DNA from: an uncultured Comamonas sp.
GTDB lineage: Bacteria > Pseudomonadota > Gammaproteobacteria > Burkholderiales > Burkholderiaceae_C
Assembly: GCA_902175065.1 (NCBI GenBank)
Contig: CABIIJ010000030.1
Coordinates: 1 to 45,565, forward strand
Length of the DNA: 45,565 nucleotides
Reading direction: 5' to 3'
Part shown: positions 39,235 through 45,565 of the stretch, one piece after another
Position numbering within the stretch: the stretch's first letter is position 1
Layout of the letters: each line of letters opens with the position of its first letter
Notes under the pieces: model-generated
Told to the model about the DNA's origin: nothing
What the model saw: the letters and a program-made list of their open reading frames with translations, nothing else
Database searches by the model: none
Program-made: the position numbers and the translations under genes

Positions 39235-39723
39235 ATGCTTGATTCTCCCCAGCCGCCCCAGGCGCATACCCTCACCTGGGCCAGCGAGGCCGATACCGTC
39301 GGCTTTGCCCGGCAACTGGCCGCCAGCCCGGCCATCGGCGATGCCTTCATCACCCTGCACGGCGACCTGGGTGCGGGCAAGACCACGCTGGTGCGCCACC
39401 TGCTGCAGGCCCTGGGCGTGCAGGGGCGCATCAAAAGCCCGACCTATGCGGTGGTGGAACCCTACGAAGTGCCCCGGTGCGCCATCTGGCATTTCGACTT
39501 TTACCGCTTCGACGACCCGCTGGAGTGGGAAGATGCGGGTTTTCGGGATATTTTTGCCCGCCCCGGACTGAAGCTGGCAGAATGGCCGGAAAAAGCCGCA
39601 GGGCTTACTCCAAAAGCCGACCTAGCTATCTATATAGAAGCGATTGATTCCACCCAACGCCGTGTCAGCCTGCGTCCGGGCAGCGCACGCGGCGAGCAAC
39701 TGTTGCAGACCTGGTTTTCATGA
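39235..39723 (+). CDS. tsaE: tRNA threonylcarbamoyladenosine ATPase TsaE
   Basis: 162 residues from the ATG at 39235. HGDLGAGKTTLVRHLL is the P-loop, and IKSPTYAVVEPYE, HFDFYRF and LAEWPEKA are family signatures. TsaE drives cycles of the TsaB-TsaD complex making t6A37 in tRNA. The last third has a short AT-rich codon run around 39615-39660 in an otherwise GC-rich gene. The stop overlaps the next ATG (ATGA), so amidase translation is coupled, as in E. coli tsaE-amiB. Confidence 0.96.
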   Translation: MLDSPQPPQAHTLTWASEADTVGFARQLAASPAIGDAFITLHGDLGAGKTTLVRHLLQALGVQGRIKSPTYAVVEPYEVPRCAIWHFDFYRFDDPLEWEDAGFRDIFARPGLKLAEWPEKAAGLTPKADLAIYIEAIDSTQRRVSLRPGSARGEQLLQTWFS

Positions 39724-41138
39724 GCGCAGACCGCCCCCCGATCTCCCATCCCCGTCGCCGCCTGCTGCAGGCGGGCACCCTGGCGCTGCTGCTGGGGCGC
39801 CAGCACATCGCCTTTGGCGCCAGCATCGTGGCGGTGCGTGTCTGGCCCGCGCCCGATTATTCGCGCGTCACGCTCGAATCGGACACCCCGCTGAAAACCA
39901 CGCAGACCTTCATCCCCAACCCGCCGCGCCTGGCGGTGGACATCGAGGGCATGGTGCTCAACGCCACGCTCAAGGAGCTGGCCGTGAAGGTGCAGCCCGA
40001 CGACCCGAACATCGCCGCCATCCGCATCGGCCAGAACAGCCCCGGCGTGGTGCGACTGGTGCTTGACCTCAAGCAGGCGGCCAAGCCCCAGGTGTTCACG
40101 CTCAAGCCCGTGCCCCCCTACCAGCATCGCCTGGTGCTGGATTTGTACCCGGAACATGAGCAAGACCCCCTGGCGCTGCTGATCCAGGAGCGCCTGCCCG
40201 GTGCAGAACTGTCGGCCAGCGCCGCAGCCGCCGACGACGATGCGCCGGACGACGATCCGCTGGGGCAATTCATCGCCCGGCGCCAGCCTGCGCCCGACCC
40301 GGCGCAGCAGCAGCCTCCGGCCGCCGTGGCCGCCGCCCCGGACAAAGCCCCCGCGTCCAACACCGCCGCCCAGCCCGCGCCGCCCAGGACCACCCCTGCG
40401 GCCACCCGGACCGAGCGCATCATCATCGTCGCCCTGGACCCCGGCCACGGCGGGGAAGACCCGGGCGCCATCGGCCCGCGCGGCACGCGGGAGAAGGACG
40501 TGGTGCTGAAAATCGCCCACCTGGTGCGCGACCGCATCAACGCCAGCCGCATCAACGGCAACCCGATGCGGGCCTTCCTCACCCGCGATGCCGACTTCTT
40601 CGTGCCCCTGGCCACGCGCGTGAGCAAGGCGCGGCGCGTGCAGGCCGACCTGTTCATCAGCATCCACGCCGATGCGTTCACCAAGCCCTCGGCCAACGGC
40701 GCCAGCGTGTTCGCCCTGAGCCAGAAGGGCGCCTCCAGCACGGCGGCCCGCTGGATGGCCGACAAGGAAAACCAGGCCGACCAGATCGGCGGCCTGAACA
40801 TGGGCAACCAGAAGGACAAGACCGTGCAACACGCCCTGCTGGACATGAGCACCACGGCGCAGATCCGCGACAGCCTGCAACTGGGCAGCGTGCTGCTGGG
40901 CCAGATCGGCAGCTTTGCCAAGCTGCACAAGCCCAAGGTGGAACAGGCCGGCTTTGCCGTGCTCAAGGCGCCGGACATCCCCAGCGTGCTGATCGAAACC
41001 GCCTTCATCAGCAACCCCGACGAGGAACTGCGCCTGCGCAACCCCGCCTACCAGGCCAAGTTGGCCGACGCCATCATGCAGGGCATCCGCCAGTACTTCG
41101 CCAAGTACCCGCCCACGGCACGGGCACGCAGCATTTGA
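39720..41138 (+). CDS. amiC: N-acetylmuramoyl-L-alanine amidase (AmiC-like)
   Basis: 472 residues. A twin-arginine-like signal HPRRRLLQAGTLALLL leads to an AMIN domain (about 35-145: IVAVRVWPAPDYSRVTLESD), a Pro/Ala-rich linker (about 165-230) and an Amidase_3 catalytic domain with zinc ligands in LDPGHGGEDPGA, REKDVVLKIA, SIHADAF and IETAFISN. It cleaves septal peptidoglycan for daughter cell separation, controlled by EnvC/NlpD-type activators. It overlaps tsaE by four bases. A 76-bp palindromic element starts seven bases after its stop. Confidence 0.95.
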   Translation: MSADRPPISHPRRRLLQAGTLALLLGRQHIAFGASIVAVRVWPAPDYSRVTLESDTPLKTTQTFIPNPPRLAVDIEGMVLNATLKELAVKVQPDDPNIAAIRIGQNSPGVVRLVLDLKQAAKPQVFTLKPVPPYQHRLVLDLYPEHEQDPLALLIQERLPGAELSASAAAADDDAPDDDPLGQFIARRQPAPDPAQQQPPAAVAAAPDKAPASNTAAQPAPPRTTPAATRTERIIIVALDPGHGGEDPGAIGPRGTREKDVVLKIAHLVRDRINASRINGNPMRAFLTRDADFFVPLATRVSKARRVQADLFISIHADAFTKPSANGASVFALSQKGASSTAARWMADKENQADQIGGLNMGNQKDKTVQHALLDMSTTAQIRDSLQLGSVLLGQIGSFAKLHKPKVEQAGFAVLKAPDIPSVLIETAFISNPDEELRLRNPAYQAKLADAIMQGIRQYFAKYPPTARARSI

Positions 41139-41145
41139 AAAAAGA

Positions 41146-41221
41146 AGCTGTTACCGCTCAAAAACAAAGGGTTTCAGATAGTTTTCTATCTGAAACCCTT
41201 TTTTCATCAGCGGAAACAGCT
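41146..41221 (+). repeat. 76-bp inverted-repeat element, copy 4 (amiC/dctM)
   Basis: Outer AGCTGTTACCGCT (41146-41158) and AGCGGAAACAGCT (41209-41221) pair except one A-A. The inner stem AAAGGGTTTCAGATAG/CTATCTGAAACCC is 15 bp or more. The inner pair GGG/CCC replaces GGA/TCC of other copies, so pairing is kept. It sits between convergent amiC and the TRAP operon and probably terminates both. Confidence 0.87.
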
Positions 41222-41284
41222 ATGTTTTATTGCATTTCCAGATCAATAGAGTACGCAAAGGCGAAGCGCAGACATTCATTGGAA

Positions 41285-42568
41285 TTACATCATTCCCAAG
41301 GCACGCGGCAGCCACAAGGACAGGCCGGGCCAGTAGGTGACCAGCACCAGGAAGCCCAGCATGGACAGCAGCCAGGGCCAGACGGCCACGGTCAGCTCGG
41401 TGATGCCCATCTTGGTGATGCCGGAGGCCACGTACAGGTTCAGCCCCACGGGCGGGTGGCACATGCCCACTTCCATGTTCACCACCATCAGGATGCCCAG
41501 GTGGATGGGGTCGATGCCCAGCTGCATGGCGATGGGGAACATGATGGGCGCGAAGATCAGCATGATCGACGACGGCTCCATGAAGTTGCCCGCCAGCAGC
41601 AGGATGACGTTGACCATCAGCAGGAAGGAGATCACGCCCAGGCCGTTGCCCAGCATCCAGTCGGCCATGGCCTGCGGGATGCCTTCGTTGGCCATGATGA
41701 AGCTGAACAGCGCCGCATTGGTGATGATGTAGAGCAGCATGGCGCTCATGTTGGCGGAACTGAGCAGCACCTTGGGCACGTCCTTCAGGCCCATGTCCTT
41801 GTAGATGAACACGGCCACGACGAAGGCGTACACGGCGCTCATGGCGGCGGCTTCGGTGGGGGTGAAGATGCCGCTGTAGATGCCGCCCATCACCACCACG
41901 ATCAGGAACAGTCCCCACATCGACTTGCGGAAGGCGTCCCAGCGCTGCGCCCACGAGGCCTTGGGCAGGCGCGGGTAGTTGTTCTTGCGGGCACGCCACC
42001 AGGTCACGCCGCCCAGGATGGCGGCCAGCATCAGGCCGGGGACGACGCCCGCCATGAACAGCGCCCCGACGGAGGTGTTGGTCGCCACGGCGTACATCAC
42101 CATCACGATGGACGGCGGAATCAGAATCCCCAGCGCCCCGGAGGTGGTGATGACCCCCGCGCCGAAGCGCTTGGGAAAGCCCGCCTTGGCCATGGCCGGC
42201 AGCAGGATGGAGCCGATGGCCACCACCGTGGCCGGGCTGGAGCCGGACACCGCCGCGAACAGGGCGCAGGCCAGCACCCCGCCCAGGCCCAGGCCGCCGT
42301 GCCAGTGGCCGACCATGGCGGTGGCGAAGTTGATCATGCGCTTGGCCACGCCCCCGTGGGTGAGGAAGTTGCCCGCCAGGATGAAGAAGGGGATCGCCAT
42401 GATCTCGAACTTCTCGATGCCGGTGAACAGCTTGAGCGCCACCGATTCCAGCGGCACCTCGGTAAAACCGAACAGAAAGGACAGCACCGTCAGGCCCAGG
42501 GCGATGGACACCGGCATCCCGGAGACCATCAGCAGCGTGAGGATCAGAAAAATAATGGCCGCGTTCAT
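41285..42568 (-). CDS. dctM: TRAP transporter large permease DctM
   Basis: 427 residues with about 12 membrane helices, starting AAIIFLILTLLMVSGMPVSIALGL. Family motifs such as AIPFFILAGNFLTHGG, FAAVSGSSPATVVAIGSI, GILIPPSIVMVMYAV and HPPVGLNLYVASGI are present. DctM is the sodium-coupled transport subunit of tripartite transporters for C4-dicarboxylates and other organic acids. Its ATG overlaps the dctQ stop by four bases, and it ends the dctP-dctP-dctQ-dctM run. The ligand cannot be named from the permease. Confidence 0.95.
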   Translation of the reverse strand: MNAAIIFLILTLLMVSGMPVSIALGLTVLSFLFGFTEVPLESVALKLFTGIEKFEIMAIPFFILAGNFLTHGGVAKRMINFATAMVGHWHGGLGLGGVLACALFAAVSGSSPATVVAIGSILLPAMAKAGFPKRFGAGVITTSGALGILIPPSIVMVMYAVATNTSVGALFMAGVVPGLMLAAILGGVTWWRARKNNYPRLPKASWAQRWDAFRKSMWGLFLIVVVMGGIYSGIFTPTEAAAMSAVYAFVVAVFIYKDMGLKDVPKVLLSSANMSAMLLYIITNAALFSFIMANEGIPQAMADWMLGNGLGVISFLLMVNVILLLAGNFMEPSSIMLIFAPIMFPIAMQLGIDPIHLGILMVVNMEVGMCHPPVGLNLYVASGITKMGITELTVAVWPWLLSMLGFLVLVTYWPGLSLWLPRALGMM

Positions 42569-43191
42569 GCTTTGTCTCCCTTCTGCGTGGCTTCTTCGGC
42601 GTCGTCATCCAGGCCATCGACGTGGCCGTGGTCGTGGTGCGGCAACTCGCCGGTGCGGACGAAGGCCGCCAGCACTTGCAGGAAGCGGAAGCACATCAGG
42701 CTGCTGCCCAGGGGAATGGCGCTGTAGACGATCCAGGTGGGCCACTCCAGGTCGGGGGTGGTCGGGCCTTCGATCAGGTCGTCCACGTTCATGCCCAGCA
42801 GCTCGGCGAGGCCGTAGTGCGCACCGTTGTCCCAGACGAAGGTCGCGCCCATGATCGCCACCACGCCGGTGAACAGGGCGCCGGCGGCCAGGCCGAAGAT
42901 GATGAATTTGTTGCGGTTGGCCGTGCCCATGCGGTTGATGATCACGTCCACGCCGACGTGGATGCCGGTGCGCACGCCGTAGGCCGCGCCGAACTTGGCC
43001 ATCCAGACGAACATGATGATCGTCAGCTCCTGCGCCCAGGTCATGTTGATGCCCAGCAGCCAGTCCTGCAGGCCCGGTATGGCAAAGCCTGCGCTGTAGC
43101 GGTGCAGCACCGCAATAAAAACAATGAGGGTGGCCGCGCCCATCAAAAAGGCGATGAGCCACTCCTCCAGGTGATCGAGTATTTTCATCAT
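42565..43191 (-). CDS. dctQ: TRAP transporter small permease DctQ
   Basis: 208 residues from the first of two adjacent ATGs (43191); the frame continues upstream but no start there is supported, and GGGAG lies a little upstream. Four membrane helices are visible, at about 10-32, 45-70 (WAQELTIIMFVWMAKFGAAYG), 90-115 and 140-170. The HHDHGHVDG tail is His-rich and could bind metal, a feature not usual for DctQ. It forms the membrane complex with DctM. It is separated from the binding-protein gene by 229 bases that carry a hairpin repeat pair. Confidence 0.92.
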   Translation of the reverse strand: MMKILDHLEEWLIAFLMGAATLIVFIAVLHRYSAGFAIPGLQDWLLGINMTWAQELTIIMFVWMAKFGAAYGVRTGIHVGVDVIINRMGTANRNKFIIFGLAAGALFTGVVAIMGATFVWDNGAHYGLAELLGMNVDDLIEGPTTPDLEWPTWIVYSAIPLGSSLMCFRFLQVLAAFVRTGELPHHDHGHVDGLDDDAEEATQKGDKA

Positions 43192-43268
43192 GAGACAACT
43201 TCTCCCAACAACGACGGCCCCGGTACGTCCGCCCATTCGCCGTCACACCGGCCCACACGCCTGCACAC

Positions 43269-43365
43269 CGTCACACCCGCGAAGGCGGGTGTCCAGCAGC
43301 AGCGTGGGCAATGGGCACGGCGGCGCAGGGGCCGTCACTGGATTCCCGCCTTCGCGGGAATGACG
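43269..43365. repeat. Inverted pair of 28-bp GC palindromes between dctP and dctQ
   Basis: Unit 1 (43269-43296) contains ACACCCGC-GAAG-GCGGGTGT; unit 2 (43338-43365) contains ATTCCCGC-CTTC-GCGGGAAT. Each is a perfect 8-bp stem with a four-base loop, and the units are inverted copies of one another. The units differ at two positions per arm with both changed together, so the pairing is kept. This is the common proteobacterial 'ATTCCCGCGAAGGCGGGAAT' repeat type. Confidence 0.85.
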
Positions 43366-43420
43366 AAGGAAAGGGCGGGGCAGTCTCTAACGAGATGCCC
43401 GCTGTTTTTAAGGGACAGAT

Positions 43421-44425
43421 TTACAGTTTGCTGGGGTCGAAGCCGGTGGCCTGGTACACGTCCTGGATGACGTCCTTGCCGATGCGGCTTTCCATCTGCT
43501 TGTGCACGGGTACCAGGGCCTTCTTCAGGGCATTGCGCTCTTCGGCCGTGGGGGTGTAGATGGTGGTCTTGCCGCTTTTCTTTACCGCTTCCAGGGACTG
43601 GTCGTTCTCATCCTGCGCGATCTGGTTGGCGTAGGCGGTGGCCTGCTTCATGGCTTCTTCGAGCTGGCCGCGCACGGTGGCGTCCAGCCCGTCCCAGAAC
43701 TTCTTGTTCACGATCACGGCGTAGCCCAGGTAGCCGTGGTTGGTCATGGAGAGGTGCTTCTGCACCTCGTGCATCTTCTGGGTGTAGAAGTTGGACGGGG
43801 GGTTCTCGGTCGCGTCCACCACGCCGGTCTGCAGCGCCTGGTAGGTTTCACCGAAGGCGATCACCTGCGGGATGCCGCCCAGGGCGCGGATCTCGGCCTC
43901 CAGCACCTTGGAGGACTGGATGCGGTACTTCTGCCCCTTGTAGTCGGCCACGCCGTGGAGGGGCTTGTTCGAGGAGAAGACCTTGAAGCCATTGTCCCAG
44001 TACGCCAGGCCGGTGATGCCGCGCTTTTGCAGCTTGTCCAGCAGCTTCTGGCCCACCGGGCCGGTGGTGACCTTGTGCAGGTCGTCGCTGTTGTCGAAGA
44101 TGAAGGGCAGGTCGAATACCTCGAACTCCTTGACGCCCAGCGGGCCGAACTTGGCCAGCGAGGGGGCCAGCATCTGCACCGCGCCCAGTTGCAGGGCTTC
44201 CATCTCCTCCTTGTCCTTGTAGAGGGCACTGTTGGCGTGCACTTCCACCTTCACCTTGCCGCCCGTCAGCTCCTCGGCCTTCTTGGCGAAGAACTCGGCG
44301 GCCTTGCCCTTGGGCGTATCGTGCGCCACGACGTGGCTGAACTTGATCACGGTCTGGGCATGGGCCACGGTTGCGCCAAAAGCCAGCAGGGCACAGGCCA
44401 GAACGTGTTTGACGGGAAATTGCAT
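43421..44425 (-). CDS. dctP: TRAP substrate-binding protein DctP (1)
   Basis: 334 residues. Sec signal peptide MQFPVKHVLACALLAFGATVAHA, then IKFSHVVAHDTPKGKAAEFF, EMEALQLGAVQMLAPSL and GQKYRIQSSKVLEAEIRALG, which carries the Arg that usually binds a ligand carboxylate, and ENPPSNFYTQKMHEVQKHLSMTNHGYLGY. It delivers an organic acid to DctQM from the periplasm. GGAG precedes the ATG. It follows another DctP-like gene by about 90 bases. A dicarboxylate ligand is likely but not shown. Confidence 0.94.
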   Translation of the reverse strand: MQFPVKHVLACALLAFGATVAHAQTVIKFSHVVAHDTPKGKAAEFFAKKAEELTGGKVKVEVHANSALYKDKEEMEALQLGAVQMLAPSLAKFGPLGVKEFEVFDLPFIFDNSDDLHKVTTGPVGQKLLDKLQKRGITGLAYWDNGFKVFSSNKPLHGVADYKGQKYRIQSSKVLEAEIRALGGIPQVIAFGETYQALQTGVVDATENPPSNFYTQKMHEVQKHLSMTNHGYLGYAVIVNKKFWDGLDATVRGQLEEAMKQATAYANQIAQDENDQSLEAVKKSGKTTIYTPTAEERNALKKALVPVHKQMESRIGKDVIQDVYQATGFDPSKL

Positions 44426-44497
44426 GGGACAGGTCTCCTTGAATGATGGGATGAACGACACGCCCCGCAATGTAGGAAAGCGCCTGCCACTTGCAAA

Positions 44498-44513
44498 CTG
44501 TGGCGTTCCACAG
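44498..44513. other. Short palindrome between the two dctP genes
   Basis: CTGTGG-CGTT-CCACAG lies right after the stop of the upstream dctP. On the minus strand it is followed by TTTG, so it could be a weak terminator or an intercistronic stem; an operator is also possible. Confidence 0.35.
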
Positions 44514-45518
44514 CTAGGGTTTACCCCTGTCCTTGAGCATCGCCTGCACCCACTGCCCGCCGATGCGCTGCGCCAGCCCCTCGTAGACCGGTTGCAGCGC
44601 CTGGCGCAACTGCTCGCGCTGCCGGGCGCCGGGGTGGTGGATGCGGGTTGCGCCCGTGGCGCGTAGTGCGGCCAGGTCGCGCTCGTTCTGCTGCTGGGCC
44701 ATGGCATTGCCCCAGTCCAGCGCCACGCGCAGCGCCTGCTGCATCCAGCCGCGCTGCTGGGGCTGCAAGTGCTGCCAGAAGCGCTGGTGGACGACCAGGC
44801 AGTAGCCCAGGTAGCCGTGGCGGGTCAGGCTCAGGTCGGTCTGCGCCTCGTGCATGTGCTGCGTCCAGAAGTTGGAGACGGGGTTCTCCGTGCCGTCGAC
44901 CACGCCCAGCGCCAGGGCGCGGCGCGTCTGGGCAAAGTCCAGCTCTATCGGCTGCGCACCCAGCACGCGCATCTGGTGGGCAATCACGCGCGAGCCTTGC
45001 ACCCGCATGCGCTGGCCGACGAAGTCCTGCGGCTCCAGCAGGGCGCGGTTGGCGCTCATGTGCTTGAAGCCGTTGTCCAGGTAGCCCAGCCCCACCAGCC
45101 GCTGGCGCTGCAGGGCCGCCAGCAACGCCTGCCCCACCCGCCCCTGCATGGTGCGGTGCACCTGGGCGTGGGTCTCGAACAGAAAGGGCAGGTCGAACAA
45201 TTCGAACTCGGGAAAGCCGATGCGCCCGAACTTGGACAGCGAGGGCGCCAGCATGTCCACCGCGCCCAGTTGCAGCGCCTGCATCTCGTCCAGGTCGCTG
45301 TAGAGGCGGGCGTTGGCAAAAATCTGCACCTGCATCCGCCCCTTGCTGACGGCGCCAAGCTGCTGGGCGAACTGTTGCAGGGCCACGCCCTTGGGCGTCT
45401 CTTCCTTGACGACATGCGACAGGCGCAGCACCAGCGGCCGGGCCGCAGCCGTGCGCACCCAGGGGGCGCAAACCAGGGCTTGCAAACAGCGGCGGCGCAG
45501 CGGGTTGGCGGCATTCAT
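44514..45518 (-). CDS. TRAP substrate-binding protein DctP (2)
   Basis: 334 residues, a clear paralog of the next gene. LRLSHVVKEETPKGVALQQF, EMQALQLGAVDMLAPSLSKFG, GQRMRVQGSRVIAHQMRVLG and GTENPVSNFWTQHMHEAQTDLSLTRHGYLGY align with the first copy. The N-terminus PLRRRCLQALVCAPWVRTAAA looks like a Tat-type or short Sec signal. The 'R' of the carboxylate site is kept. It may bind a different acid and share DctQM. It is the first gene of the run, and on the minus strand a CAATAAT-like -10 lies just before its ATG, near the window edge. Confidence 0.92.
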   Translation of the reverse strand: MNAANPLRRRCLQALVCAPWVRTAAARPLVLRLSHVVKEETPKGVALQQFAQQLGAVSKGRMQVQIFANARLYSDLDEMQALQLGAVDMLAPSLSKFGRIGFPEFELFDLPFLFETHAQVHRTMQGRVGQALLAALQRQRLVGLGYLDNGFKHMSANRALLEPQDFVGQRMRVQGSRVIAHQMRVLGAQPIELDFAQTRRALALGVVDGTENPVSNFWTQHMHEAQTDLSLTRHGYLGYCLVVHQRFWQHLQPQQRGWMQQALRVALDWGNAMAQQQNERDLAALRATGATRIHHPGARQREQLRQALQPVYEGLAQRIGGQWVQAMLKDRGKP

Positions 45519-45565
45519 AGCCCGCTATTATTGCCAGTCCCTTTCGCTTGTCCCTCCCGTTTGCC

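Noticed and set aside
39615-39660. AT-rich stretch in tsaE with AGCTAT
   Set aside because: It shares six bases with the 76-bp element ends but has no arms and no matching length.
44426-44497. Possible sigma-54 promoter upstream of dctP
   Set aside because: TGGCAGG occurs but the GC at -12 is absent at the required spacing.

Overview
The window looks like the chromosome of a Betaproteobacterium in Burkholderiales, most likely Comamonadaceae. Most genes are GC-rich with G/C at third codon positions. The block pyrG-kdsA-eno-ftsB, the minor-pilin run pilX-pilY1-pilE next to ribD, and the cphA/cphA' pair with its dedicated ABC transporter and DUF1854 gene all fit that family. The genus cannot be set from the sequence alone. 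No rRNA, tRNA, CRISPR array or transposase was found. No gene-free stretch exceeds 300 bases; the longest are 10528-10807 and 43192-43420.

Layout. 1-5273: end of a type IV pilus minor-pilin operon (pilX, truncated by the window edge; pilY1; pilE). 5271-6150: a toxin-antitoxin pair bracketed by two 89-bp direct repeats that carry the first codons of ribD. 6083-11134: ribD, dusC, a methyltransferase, a GNAT acetyltransferase and two uncharacterised genes. 11148-13751: clpB. 13861-16058: an AT-richer type II restriction-modification operon whose cytosine-5 methyltransferase has circularly permuted motifs. 16091-18304: coaBC, a small membrane-protein gene and dut, all on the minus strand. 18405-22714: pyrG, kdsA, eno, ftsB. 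22749-30433: cyanophycin locus, with cphA and a degenerate cphA' on the minus strand and a divergent ABC transporter plus DUF1854 protein. 30507-31055: an orphan gene behind a near-perfect sigma-28 (FliA) promoter. 31107-33496: hslO, a gamma-carbonic-anhydrase-like gene and a DUF455 gene. 33540-36146: tandem EAL-like/HDOD paralogs. 36172-41138: xerD, an AEC transporter, queG, tsaE and an amidase. 41285-45518: a TRAP transporter operon with two binding-protein genes and one permease pair.

The most unusual non-coding signal is a family of exactly 76-bp inverted-repeat elements at 20066, 29826, 38036 and 41146, with a decayed copy at 25338. Each lies 3-14 bases after a stop codon, in the same orientation relative to the gene it follows. 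Together with the permuted methyltransferase operon, the toxin-antitoxin cassette in duplicated ribD leader DNA, and the FliA-promoter orphan, these are the best leads. All functions are inferred from motifs and context read by eye; no database search was run.
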